Of a DNA stretch of 64,000 nt, positions 31,091 through 45,000 are shown one piece after another. Source of the DNA: Eudromia elegans (taxonomy: Eukaryota > Chordata > Aves > Tinamiformes > Tinamidae); the NCBI GenBank assembly GCA_003342815.1, contig PTEX01000032.1:3549302-3613301 (forward strand), given 5' to 3'. The notes under the pieces were generated by a model. That model was not told where the DNA came from. It searched no databases and saw nothing but the letters and a program-made list of their open reading frames with translations. The position numbers were made by a program, and so were the translations under genes. The number at the start of each line of letters is the position of its first letter. The first letter of the stretch is position 1.

Positions 31091-34000
31091 GCTTCCTGCA
31101 AATGGAAAAGCCTTTGTGTAAATGCAACACAAAATCTTCCAGTATTTTCATTCTTCCCATGTTGAATGCTGAGCTGTTTGCTGAGATCAGTTTGAGTTGC
31201 TTTTAATGTGTTCTCCCTCTCCCTTTACCCCCTAAACCTAAATCTTCTCTGTCATAGTATCTTTTCTTGCAGTTCATATTCATAATAGTGAAGTATGTAA
31301 GAAACTTTACGTGTTACCTGTTCTTTCTGCTCCACAAATCACTGCTGCTGCCACAGCCAGGCCAGACTGTATCAGCATCCATCAAGCAGGAGCATTTTCG
31401 GTTTTAGGTACTCTGAAAAGGAAATAAAAGAAAGTTTAAGGGGGTTGAGTTTGGAAGAACAGCGCATCCCCTTAAAACAGCCCAGAGGATACGGTCATTC
31501 ACAGAAAGTGCACAGAGAGAACAGTGCTTGCACTTGGGAGGTGGAGGAACAAGAAATAACACACCTAGTAATGTCTAGTTGTTCTCTGGTAGTACACGCA
31601 GTAATGCAAAAAGAAAGAAAAATCACAGAAAATTGAAAAGTTATCCAGTATTTCCTCCCTTGCTACAAGTTTATGTCCTAGCACTCTAGCCTCAAAAAGC
31701 AACATGTTCTTTTCTTGCAGTGCAGCAGGAAGTCCCCTCTTCCATGAATATCTAAGATGTGAAAGGGCTATGAATGCCAAGTGAAAGGAACAGCTACATG
31801 TCTCACTAGCAGAATATACTTGAGATTCATTAAATACCAAATACAAATACTTAAAAACATGCAATGAAGCAGAATTTAAAAGGAAATTTCTTTATGGCCG
31901 CTGGATCCTTTTTTTTAATCACATACTCTAGTGTGTTTCAGGTCTTGAGTGGTCACAGTTTGAGACACCTCCTCGGTGTCTGCTTGATAAAAGATGGGCG
32001 TAAATGCAAAACCCAGAGATTAGATATTGAGTTTCCTAAATATCCTGAGAGCTAAAAATGTTGACCTGAATTTTCTGGAGTGCATCTCTGATGGTCTCTC
32101 TGTCCAATAACTCAAGATAAGAGATACCAAAAGAATGACCAACAGGCTTCGACTCCTAATTATGGCTCTGGAGCTGATAGTATCTGTAGCCTGGGGCAAA
32201 CTCCTCCTGCGCTCTGCGGAGGCTGACAGGGAAGGAGGAGGAAGGAGCAATAAATAGCAGTAAAGACAAGGCATTCTTGATGTGCATCATAACTTGCCAT
32301 TTCAGGGGCTCAAACAGTTACCAGGCAGTAATAGATTGATTGGATTTAAAGTACTAAAATATCAATCTATCGATAACTGTGTCCACTGTAAATCCCCCTA
32401 TAGACCATTCTCTCCCCAATCCATTTATTTATGCAGCATGTCCAATTATAGAACTTCTATTTTCCTACTCCTTTTTATAAATCAAGAAGAAACATGCCAA
32501 GCAAACAGGGGTGTTAAATATATGAATGTGCGTGTAAATACATATATATATAAACACACACACAAGTACTCTATCAGCATGACCAAGCCTAGTCAAATAG
32601 CTAAGAACATTCCCAAAGAAATCAAAACCAAATCTAACACTAAATGCTTTGAATCTGTTTGAAGAACAAAATAGTTAACTGATTATTGATCCAGAGCTAA
32701 TTATTTAGACTATTCTTTCTCCTCTGAACAGCAAGAAAAGGGAAGGAAATTGTACGTCCAGATTAGCCGATATCAGACACACCTGAACTCCCGCTCTCCA
32801 CTGCAGCCCATAGGGAAGCTTGGCTTTCAGCTCTTTTTTCTGCTTTTTGGTTTCCTTCAGTGAGCCGCATCCCATTTCTTTAGCTCTGGCAATAGCATTG
32901 CTGAGTACGACATGAACCAACCCTGGGTACGCATGGGCTTGTAAATCAAACTACATTTGTTGCATAATTTGTGTCTTAAACACCTTTAAAAGAGGCAGCT
33001 AATGATTTCTAGCTTTAGTGTGTTGTACTGTGTAATATTTTTAGTGGGACAAGTCATTCAGAGGCAGGGAAATAATTCTGACAAACTTCCATTGCGAGCT
33101 TATTGCTAAGAAAAAGGCACTGAGGCATCGGAAGATCCATCTGAGATATTCCAGAGGCTGCACCGGTCCCCAGGACACTAATGCCACCAGGCTGCTGCAT
33201 TTTGATTAGCTCCAGCACTCCACGCTGAAAGCCTCTGCTTCACCCCCCGATGATCCAGTGGGGATCAGAGGATAAGTCTAAAATAAGTGAAGGGTCCCAA
33301 AGCTCCTGAATATAAATTTCCCTTCCCTATCTGCGTGCTCAGCTCCCCGTTTACACATACGGTATGAAAATGCATGGAGTCTGCAGAGCAGCCCCATGCA
33401 CAGCTGTATGGAAAGTCAGCTTTCCTGGGAGCTCTATGCACTCAAGTACTTTTTCAATAGCATGAATACTCTTTAAGTGTGCTTGTCCTGGATTTGGCAA
33501 CTCCTCCTCTTTCCAACAACACCCCTTCATATTGAGAGTGCCGTAAACAGGATTAATACGGGAACTGGAACACCTGGGAATAAGGAAAGGCTGCAGCTCC
33601 ACGACAGTCTCTGGGTTTCAAATGGAAATGCCCCAAGAGTCCCCCCCAGCCAGTCTCTGTAGACACACAGGGGTGTGCACTCATCCACTGGCCTTTGGGA
33701 GTGTTTAGCTGCTTGATCCGGCGAGGTTGGCAAATGCTAGCTTTTTAATGAATCCTTTAGACAAACTCGTATCCTGCTCTTCACACAGAATATGAATGGC
33801 AAGCACGTTGGCTTGTAGAGCAGGGACTTTGGCGAGCCTTTTTGGAGTGCACAAGTCACTTCGGAAGCTACTGAATCACCAAACTAATCAGATGATTTTG
33901 GATTTTTGTTTTTTCCTACACTCTTGAAAGCTATCTGGATATGAAATAATTAGACATTTCTTTCACATTTTGACATATCTGTGACCAGCTAGGACTACTC

Positions 34001-34220
34001 TGTCCATGACATGTCCTGACTGCTGCCTGGGTTGTTAATCCTTAGCCTCCAGCATGGCTCCAGGACAGTCCCTGCTTCCTGAGGATCGTCGGCCTCTCAG
34101 ACAGGATTCCCAAAAGGCACTTTCATTTTCCACATTTCTTTGTAATTGGCTATGCAATCCTCTCTGAGCAGAAAAAGGCCAGAAAAAGAGTTTGAAGAAA
34201 ATTCTGGCATTTTTTTTAAT

Positions 34221-34260
34221 GGTGGTGGTAGGTGGTGGTGGTAGGTTATAAGTAGGTGGT
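34221..34260 (+). repeat. GGT-rich tract
   Basis: Repeated GGT and GGTA units give seven closely spaced GG pairs, compatible with a two-tetrad G-quadruplex. Confidence 0.75.
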
Positions 34261-35983
34261 TAATCAGAAGCCTGTCCCACAGCTTACAGTTAAAAGGAAT
34301 CTTAAATATAAAGCTAGCAAATTCCAGGAACGATCCGGAGGGGCAGAAGCAGGAGGAAAGCAAGCAGCCAGATCGAGCTGCCGGCGTGGGGCCATGCAGA
34401 CGGCTGGAGCAGGGGCAACCACAACGCAGAGGGAGCCTTACCGGCCAAAACGTGAGCGGCCAAGGAGCAGGAGCAGCAGGAACGGCTCCCTGCAAGGCCA
34501 CTCGGGCATGGCTGCGATCTTCAAAATTATCCTACTTTACCATACAAGAGCATATTCATTACAATGCCAGATAAAAATGAATCCTCCAAAAAAGAAAGGC
34601 TTTTAATTGGAGAACAACGTCTCTCTAAGCACAGAATCACAGGAAGGGAAGTTCTGGCTGCCGTTGTGCACCATAGTTCAAGACTGTTTTTCCATTTTCC
34701 TTAAGGACAATTTCCGGAGACCTGTGTCCATCAGGAGTCCCTAATAGCATAGGACCTGCAGCAATAGGGAGTACATAAGAGATTAAAACATAACATTGGC
34801 CTCAAGAAGTATCCCTGAGCTTGACTTATTTATTATTATAATTTGACTAGAAACTTTAACAAAGTCCACCCTAAATCCATATAAACGATGTTCAGAAAGG
34901 CACTGTCAGCTCCAGAAGTGTTTTAATATCATAAATAAGCCACAGGAGAGGGATGAGATATGAGGTGTCAGGATCCCGCAGTGGCTCAGCAACTCAACTT
35001 GCACACAAACCCAAGTGTTTCTGCCTCCCAGGTCCTCTTCCCATCAGAGGCTCCTGCCAACGCAGCTCAATCACAAGTCCCTTATCCAGCCCAGGCTCTT
35101 CAGCGTCCTCCCATGAAGTGGAAGGAGAGGAGAGGCCACCTCATCTAGAGAGCAGACCAAGGGTGAAAGATGCCCCTGGTGCTCTGCTTTAAAGCTGTAG
35201 GCAGCACAAGGAGCCACGAGCAGATGGGACTTGCTCATCCCCTTGGGGACACCAAAACCTCACCAAGTCATCCTTGTCTGAGCTCCAGTGCTGCGGGTGA
35301 CACAAACTGGAGGCCACGAGGGGCTCTCCTGTCCCCTGCGTGTAACCACACGCTTTAGCACTGAGTCTGCCCTCTGTTTTTGCTCTGGTTACAGAGGGCG
35401 AAAGCTCGTTCTTCCCAACCACATTTATTTATCGCTTTACTCTGGTCTCCATGGAAACGAGCCATGATATTACCCACTGCATCAGGGAGGTCGGGAGGTC
35501 TGCGGGAGCTGCTGGGAGCCCGGGGCACCGAGCAGAACAAACGCTAAAATGAGGCAAGTGTAACGTCTCTGCAAAGAGCAACGGAAGAAACGGCAGGAGA
35601 GCTGAAAAGTACTAAATGCACAAGGCCTCAACTTAATACTGCTTCAATTATTTAACAAGAGGGTCTCATTTATGTATTTGGAGGTGTATGATTAAGCCTG
35701 AGAACGGCCGAGGTTGTCTCATCAACGCCTGCTCTGGGATATTGCGTCTCTGCGCCCACTAGGCACCTTTGAATTGTTTATCATCCTTCTTCAGGAAGGA
35801 TGAACATGGATAAAACCAAAACCAAACACACTCAGAGCTGAGCTTGATCCTGCAGATCCATGGTCAGTGCATGACATTGAAGCCTGCACTTGGATTCAGG
35901 GCTATAACAGATGGTAGGCGACTACAGCATGCATGTTGGTCTATGTTTATAGCCTACATGGTTTATGTTTCACTTACAAAATG

Positions 35984-36026
35984 TTCATCCTGGAGGATAA
36001 ATACAGGATATTCACTCCAGGATGAA
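35984..36026. repeat. Perfect 12-bp inverted repeat with 19-nt loop
   Basis: The left arm TTCATCCTGGAG (35984-35995) is the exact reverse complement of CTCCAGGATGAA (36015-36026). Confidence 0.9.
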
Positions 36027-39000
36027 ATGCTCTCATAAGAATGGTGCAGAACAGCTCACTTACAAACAAGAATCACAGACTATGTTCTTGAAGGCAGAAA
36101 GAACCATTTGAACCATGTAAGAAATCTATAAAAAAGACCACAACATAAATCCTCAGTGCAACTGCTTCCTTAAGCTACAGGACACAATCTAGAAAATGGG
36201 CACAACCAAAAATTCTCATTCCAGAAAATTACTGCAATGCCTGGACTGGATTTCCAGCCATCCCCACTGGCACAATGAGTAATGAGTGTCTGATCTCAAA
36301 GATTGGCCCCAAAATGTAAGTGCTAAAAAGCCCATATTCACCAGCTTACCTTTAAGGATCTAAAATACAGGCTGCTAAAAAGAACAAATGAGAGATTAAG
36401 CAGAAGATACTGTAGGAGATATTCATCCAAAAAAGTACATTGTATCATACATAAATGATCAAATATTCACTTAAGAGACATCATCTCTATAGGAAAGTCC
36501 ATTTAATAGTGTTTAATAAGAATTACAAACCTATCAGCCTTTTAATGTTCTGTTTAAACCTCCTCGGGCACCGAGTTCTTACAGCAGCTTTGCACGCTGC
36601 CCCCCTTTCACAGGTCGTGCTACGCACTCTTTATGGGGACAAATCACGGAGGCTGCATCACAAACACACCCAGAGGCGGCGCCTCCTCGTCGCCCTGCCG
36701 AAAAGGAGAAACAAAGAAAGAAATTGGAGCTAATTAGTATTTTAATGTGTCCGAGGCTAGATTTAGCGTCACTCAACAGCCACAGGCAGCAGAGGAATGA
36801 AGAAAAATGGAGCCAATTTGTGGCTCGGTATTTATTAGCATTTCGATAATATGCCCCATCCATCATACACGAGGCAGGGCTCAGCACCAGCGCGCCCGCG
36901 TCCCCGCGCGCAGAGCCCTTGTAAATCGCCCTCCCCCGAACCAAACACATTCATCTGGAGGCAGCCTCTGGGGGAAGACACTTCTTCCCCGCGCTGGAAA
37001 TAAAGATGGATGGTGCAAAGGAGTCATAAAAGCAAGAAGCTGCTGATAGAGACAGAAGGAACCTGCTCCTTGCCACTGCTGTGCATGGGGAACATCCAAG
37101 CCAATGGGAGAGGCCAAGGGATTCTGGGAATAACATCTTGGTTGATGCTGACAGATAATTGGAGAGTAGCGAAAAGTCTCCAGCAAAACCAACCATAGAG
37201 AAAGGAAACTCCATGACTGTCAAGAAGGCCTATAAAGAAATGAAAACATTAAAAATAGTAATAAAAGAGCTTGACTCCTTTATCTAGGAGATGAAGGTCT
37301 GAGCAGCAGATCCATTTCCAGAGGTTGCATCCAGCCCTCTCGCAGCCCCATAGCAGTCTGGAACGACCTTGCTGGCGCTGCACAACTGCAGCGTGGGGTT
37401 TTGCTTCTGCAGGATCATCTTTTTGCAAGCAACAGGTTTTCACCACGGTTTACTGCCCAGTGGAGAGGATGAGATGAAGTTGTGAGCTTCAGTCTCTGCT
37501 GCAGCCTTGGAAAGCATGCTGTATTTCTCTGGCTTTCAAGTTTAATCTCCAGACACTCCAAGAACCGACTCTCAGAAAACTCATCAGTTCGCGGCTCAGA
37601 AAGCCCTAACTATGTGGTTGAAATGAAAGAAAGAGAAAATACAGCACACGCTTGTCACGCTGATAAATCAAGTCCAATAAAAATTAAAACACCAAATGAG
37701 TCTTTTCATGTAGACTTCTGGTTTGCTCAAGTTTTAATGAGTTTTGACCTTCCATCCCATTTCAGCACGGGACACATATTAAAAATCTTACGTATTTTCA
37801 ATGAAAAACACTGTCCTCCCTATCTTTATTTCAAACAATGTCTTGGGGTCATAGGCAGTTGCCTGCTTGAAAGCAGTCCATCTGTTCAGGATTTTAGCAG
37901 CTATTAAATAAAACCAAACACAAGAAAACAAAGCAACCCATTTCATAATGGGTCTCTATAATATTTAGCAGTCATTTATGCTGGTAGTTTTACAAGCATA
38001 ACAGCTCTAGTAGACATATAGGCACACAGCATAGGCATGTATTGGCTGAAGTTATTTGTTTATTTATTTGCATACTCTTTGACAGCACAGTGAGGTTGCA
38101 ATGATCCATTCCCTAAAGAAACGGTAACTTTTGGGCCATTACTGGTGGATACAAATATCCACTAAAGCTGACAGAAGAATTAACTCATAAAACATTTTTG
38201 ACAAATAGATGAGCTCCAAACTCTCCAACGGCTCAGGGCCATAATGAGGAAGGAGGTTAGTAAATAGGAACATTTTAATGCAGGAACAGTGATGGGCAAT
38301 TAATATTAGGGCCTTACAGTCCCAGATCTGGAAAACAATTACTGACAATTACAACAATTACTGCATAACTAGCAGTAAGGTTTACTGAGATTACTGTGCC
38401 AGCAAATAGCAGTAATAGAATACACTTAAAATAAGAGGAAATTACAGTTCAGCATAAATGTTTCTTTGAAGTCCAGTACCTCACTTCTCCCCCTACCATG
38501 TGCACACACACCTACACTCATGCTCATAAGGTGATAGGATTTAATGCCAGGCATAAAGCAGTAGTGCCACCATGTCCTCACTGATTTCATGTCTACGCAT
38601 ATTTTTCCCACAAGGCCCCTCAACATTTTCATCCTGTAAGGATCTTAAATGCTAAAAATATGCATCAGAGAGAAACAGCCATCTCTACTCCTTGATACCT
38701 TTCTACATCTTTGGAAGCAGCAGCAGTTAATCTGGAGCTGCCCCAGGCTCCAGCTCAGTGACACTGTGTGGTCAGCAAAAGACTTCGCACCAGGGACGAG
38801 GTAGAGCCTAGCTAGGCAGCTCAGACTTTATTTCCTCCTGTGAGGATCTGGGTCCAACACCCTCATTCCCTTGCAGCATCCCCAGCCAGCATGGAATCAT
38901 GACAGCCGTGGAGGTAACTCTCCAAGCCTTAGATTCCCTGCTGCTTTTTTCCAGAGCTCCCTCTCCTTTTTGCCTTACCCTTTGCTGTTGCTCTTCCCCA

Positions 39001-42000
39001 GCACATTTCTGAGTTGCTGCAGGCTCTGGCTCACTTCCAGCTTCTGCTTTGCTGATCACACAGCCTTCCTATCTGCACCTGTGGCTCCACAGCCTCTCCA
39101 CCTGCCCCATCTCTCCACCCACACGGCCGTCAGGCAGCAGTATTTGCTGGCTGTGACAAAGGCTGGCCATGTGTAAGAGAGAGGAAGGGCTCTCAGGGTC
39201 TCAGAAAGTTTGATTTGTGCAGGACAGGACATGAAAAAGAGCTGAGTGATTTGCATGAGGCTATACCAGCCTATCTGCTGAAAATCTGAATTGTTTGAGT
39301 GCAGGATCTAACGTGATAAAAGGGGACTTGAGTTTAAGCACAGACATGAACTCACACCAAAAATACGGTACGGAGTCACCTGCTGGCTCTGATGTGAACT
39401 TGAATCTAATTATATGAAGTTTTTTTCTGTCTTTGATGATGAGTTAATGTAAGCCTGTTTCTTCCTTTGCAAAAAGTCACATGATGCTGATCAGGGACAA
39501 CACTTCATTGCAGAGCTACAGAAATCTCATGGAACTTATCACAGTTTTCCTAAACTTCACCCAGCATACATCAAACAAATCGGATGGGCAGCCGATGGGG
39601 GTCACCAGTCCATAAACTCACCACACTGCTGTGCTGATGCCGAATTCAGGAAGCACTTGCCACCACTTGCAGTTCAAGGAAGGCTCGTGGTTCTTCTTGA
39701 ATTACTGCATTTTTATTGGCACACAAGTCAAAGTGCTCCCCACAGGAAAGAGGCTGTGAAAAGAAAAGGGCACAAAAGGCTCCATGAGCAAATGCAGAAG
39801 CTGTTCAAGGTCTCCTCAAGATGAACGGTGTTTTTATGGAGATTTAGTTGCTCATCCTTCTGCTGATGCTTTCAATAGGAAGCAACAGTAAATGACTTGA
39901 AATTAAATGAAGCTACTTTTATGCATAGAGTTAAGCAATCACTTAATTATTTTCCTAGTCAGTCTCTCTTTTTCTTAAAATGAGCAGGGGGAGGTATTCA
40001 TGTGCATTTCTCTCACAATTAATTTCCTTTTTAAGCAAGGATTGATACTTCATTCCCTGCTCACAGAAAAAAGATCTGGTACCTCTACATACAAGCAAGC
40101 TGCCCTCTAAAAATAATGTAACATCTATCAAAACCACCCTGTACGTATACAAGGTGCATATTCTTGCAGCATAGTGCAGTCATGATGAAGAAAGTCAGGG
40201 AGAGAGACACCAAGGGGAAAATGGAGGGGCACAGCCTTTGCACAAAGCTTTGCTTAAGCAGAGTTCAGTGATGCCACATGCTCTTAGGAGCCAGAATCCT
40301 TGCCCTTCGACACCTCTTCTCTCAGTTATCTTGTTCTGTGTAATATCATTCACTGCTAAAAAGAAATGCTTCTCCTTTTCCAAGCACATAATCCCAAGCT
40401 TGGTCAACCAGGACATCAATACACACTTAAACTCTCTGGAATGTAAAATCCCTCTGCCTGGGGGGTATCACCCTGAGCATTGATGTCTCCAGGAGTAATG
40501 TCAGAGATGGGTTTGGCTTTCAAAGGAGAGGACCAAGCTCTTGAAGAGCACGGTTGGCCAAGTAGCCTTCCACCACAACACAACTAAGCTGCTTGACAGG
40601 CTGGTTTTAGACCTGTCAAAGTTCTGTACCACATTATCCTGACTGTGTCCGGATCCAAGCCCTTTGCTAATCACACCACATGAAGCCAAAAGAATCTCTT
40701 CTATCAAGTCACCTGATATTCCTGGGTCAGCAGGTGAGTGAACAGCCCTGTTGCTGTTTGAGGATGGAGTTCATCTTTGAAAGGACCTGTCCTAATGCTC
40801 TGTCAAGGCTCACTGACCAGCAATAAACAGATATCCCAGGTGGCTGAAAGGCTGCGGGCAGGATGCCAGGTGAGGAACGGGAGAGGCAAACGTGACACGT
40901 CGTTTGGACTTATTTCTCTCCTGAAGTCTCCGCAGTAGCTCTGGCAGGATGACAAAGATGAGAGACACTTGCAGTGTGTGCAGACACTTCCATGGCTCTG
41001 TCTACAAGTATATAACATGCAGGTAAAGCTACGCTATTTCTGTTCTCAGACGTAGGAGAATCTGCTTTTTTCAGAACCTCTCTGAGTGTTAATCCTCAGC
41101 ACTTTCATTATGTGTTTCAGTATAAGGTACAAAAAACACTGATTTTCTCTTTTTTTCTTTTTTTTTCTTTTTTCTTTTTCCTCTAGAAATATACATAGTC
41201 ATAGCAGGAAACTGCATGAAAATCAGTTTGTTTCTCACAGAATAAAATAAGAGCAGTGTTATTTCTGCTGCTTGCTTCCTGAGAAAGTATCAGCAATTCA
41301 TTGCACGCTTCAGAAGCTCCACCCTGCACAGATTCTGACTTTACTATTTTTAGCTGCCTTTTTGATGAAACCTCATCTTTAAGTTATTTATGACTATCAT
41401 TAATTACCAAATTCTCCTGCAAATAGCTGGGAAACTATCTCAAAAAACATCCTAAAATAATTTCTTTTTCTTTCTTTTTTTCTTTTGTCAGAGCCTGTTG
41501 CAGCCCAGAAGCTTAGACAGTCTCACATAATGTTCTACTAGGCAGGTAGAGCCATAAACAACCTGAGAGACCCTTATCCACATCCCAGCTTTTCTTTCTG
41601 CATCTTTCTACATCACCCTGCTGCCTTGGAATGATTAAAACTTACGTGGATCGCAGGTAAGAAGCGGGAGATATCCCAGCTTGAGAGCAAAGTGAAGGGT
41701 AACTTGGATGGTTATGGCCACCTCCTAATGTTGGAACCTTCCACATGCTTAAAAAATAAGATCATTACTCTTGGACTAGTTGGTAATAATGAAGGTAAGT
41801 AGATTTAAAAACAAAATCAAGCAGATGCTTAGGCTGAGAGCCTGTTACTTTACAGCCTAATCCTCCCATTACTCCAGTTTTGCATCAGTGCAGCTCTGCT
41901 GAGCTTAATGGAAATAATCTGTCTATACACCAGGATAGCAAGAAGAGAGCTGGGTGCTAGTTATGTGGAAGTCTAAGTTACAGGTAAGGCTGCGGTGGAA

Positions 42001-45000
42001 TGATGACAAGGTAGTAACACTCACCCTGCTAGGCAATTAAAATGAAATGCTAACAGCATCGTCATTTGCACCATGCCTGCAGCCAAGCCGTGCTCGGTCC
42101 CTGGGGATCTGCAGCAGACTGCAACGGAGCAGCCGCTGCATCTTTAATGGACAACTATCTGAAAGAAGACACCTTTAATTGACAAAAAACCGAACTGTTG
42201 CTTTTCCTCTCTGTGCTATTTTAGAGCACTCTGTAAGCCCCAGAAGTCATGTGTACAGGGAAATTTTAGCAGAACTTCTGTGCCATGGCTTGTGCTAGCT
42301 GCAGATAATAGGCAGAGATGCCACATCCTTCTGTCCCCACGTTTCTGTGCAGTGGCAGATGCGGTCAGGCAGCGGCTGATGCAGACGTCTGTGTCACTTT
42401 TCTGATGTGATCTGACAACATTAACAAGATTCAGGAACCACTAGTCATGGCAAAAGATCAGAAATGGCTTCGTTTTGCTCTCGAATCCTGACAGGAAAAA
42501 AATTGCTTAAGTAGTGAGAGTGGCACGCCAGAATGTGGGCAGGAAGAGGAGGAAGAAAAGGCAGGGAGGAAGCTAATTACAATCTGCAGGCAATCTGAAA
42601 CACTTCCCTCCGATGGATTCAGTATCACATTGTGATCAGACATTTCACCTACCATGTAGCACCTGATAATCACTGATATTCTGTTATTAACATATTGCCA
42701 TCCAGTAGCTACTAATCAATCCCTGTTGCTTGTTAATGCTCCTTTAGAGGCTGTGGAAACATTTTTCGCTCTAGCTGCATCTTCCTTTCTTCTTTCTCTC
42801 TTTATTCTGAGGTCAGGAAATCAAACAGCAAGAGTTTCTTGCCAACCCCTTTCGAAATCTCTGATAAGGTTATCTGGGATCCTAATGGCACATCCTAAAC
42901 TTAGATTCAAAAGCAGAAAGCCACTAATGGGCTCCTGTGAGCAGTGAAGATTCTGCTCTTTTTAGGGTTTTAAAGCTCCCTGCCGTGGATGGAGCCGGTT
43001 TGGTCTTCTGACAGGGACAGGCTGTCAGTCATCTTCGTTAGTGCCTGTGCTAAGCAAGGCATTTCACATGTCACGTGCCCCAGCAGCCAAGACTGAGCAG
43101 GGAGAGGCAACAGGTTGCTTGGATCTCCACGGCATTATGAGGGACGGAGGTGGGAGCCTGGACGCTCTCAGACACACTGTTTTCCCCCTGCTCCTCACCT
43201 TTGTCTGAAAGGAAATGTGTCAACAAAGGGGAACTTTAGCAAGAGTTTAATGAAAGCCCCAGCCAAAAAGGCTAGAAGTCTGACTGTATCTGTTAAAAGG
43301 CAAGGAAAACATCAATGGTCTGTTATCTGCCAGTGCTGGAGCTCATTATCCTCTATTTTGGCCTCAGTGTTTAGCTAAAGTTCCTAAAAAGTCCAGAGCT
43401 GGGAATAGCACGAGTCCCAGCAACTCTTGCATAAATGAGATGTCTTTACTTGCCACTTGCTTTGTTATTCCAAATACATGGCCTTTCCTCACACACATTC
43501 ATCCTTCTCTACCTGCATTTGGTCCTTGTTGCAAAAAATAGAGTCTTTTTCTTCCAGCTGCAAAGACGAGCATCAAATGAAAGACCAAGTTCCTTCCAAG
43601 AGAGTATCTGTGAGGACCAAAAGGAGATGATTGTTTTTCTCCAGCTGGCATTGAATTAGAGAAAAAGAAGGCAATCTCTAGAAGCAAAACTGCTCAGACA
43701 TCTATTTCTACCCACCAGCTTGCTCAACAGCAGCCAGAAAGGCTGACATAAGGAGTACAACTAATGCTGTTCTGCTGCTGTGAAGGCTTCCTGTCCTGGA
43801 CAGCAGCAGTTTCTCCCATTCCCATCTCAGGACTAGGATACATGTCACAAGAAGCAGGAGAGAACAGCAGCTATTTTGAAGTACTTAGACTTACTTAGTG
43901 GCAAAACACAGTATATCTGTGACCAGTGTGCAGTGCACAAAGTTTCCAAGCCCATTGCAAATTATGTTCATCAATGGTCCTGACTGTTCGCGTTTATATA
44001 CTGGTCAGAGCAGCAGGCACCATGGACAGGAAGGGACTTCTGAGCCGCTGGATTTTTACAGAGGTTATGGAACTTCTAAAGGCCTCTTAATCTCCCAGGT
44101 GCTCCTCTTAGTCCTGATGGGGAGAGAGGAAACGGGAAAATGATGAGGCAGGTAATTGAGGAATGAGACGATTGCATTCAAATAACTGTGAGTAAATAAA
44201 AACCTCACAAAAAAACCCTAGTGTCTTTTAGGACTTTATGAATTCCAGACTGTGAACCACATTGAATCTATTTCAAGCATCAAAGCTCATCCTGCTGCAT
44301 GGGTTTCCAAAGTCAGCAGGAGCCCCTTCGACTCATGTCCTTGGTGAATTAATCTCACTGTGTCTGAGGGATTTGCACTGCCCAGCACAAAAGTGACGGC
44401 AGAGCAATTCTCTTGATCCTGAGCAAGGGGGATCCTTGAGGAAACAAGGCTTTCTGAGATCACTCGTATCACAAAACCTTGCTAATAAATCAAAGAAAGC
44501 AGTTCCTTCTCTGCAAGGCTTGTGGAAATCTGTAGGATAGGTAACTTTGTCTGTGTGCACATACAAAGGCTATTCCCTGCAGCCCTATGCCGTAAGAATA
44601 GTTCAGCATAACCCAAAGATGAGTGGAAAGCAATTGCCACATTCACATTGTGGGATTTGTTAGAAAGTAAATTAATGAAACATAAGGCTGGTGACAATAT
44701 GTGACCCCAAGACAGGAGTTCTCTGGAAAAAAAAATAGATGTGATTGGGTAATTAAAGGGTATATCAACGTGCAGGGGCATAAGGGCTAATTAAATTTGC
44801 AAAATCAACCTCCATTCTCCTCTTTTCTGACTGCAGAGTTCTTCAATTTGCAGCCTTTCTAATATCATATTAATGTAGCTTTTTGTGTACAAAAAAGAGC
44901 TTTCTTATTAGCTATGGCTTCTCTGTTCTCTCACTTGCATGCTGCCTGGACTGAGTCACGGCACAATGAGTCTCTTGCCTCTCGAAATCAGGCAATTATC

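Noticed and set aside
30689-31165. Overlapping ORFs of up to 148 codons on both strands at 30.7-31.2 kb
   Set aside because: Stop codons are scarce in GC-rich DNA, so open frames on both strands are expected. I kept only the compositional island.
34630-34660. CAGAATCACAGGAAGGGAAG as a possible inverted CR1 tail
   Set aside because: Only a few words match; the rest of the CR1 3' consensus is missing.
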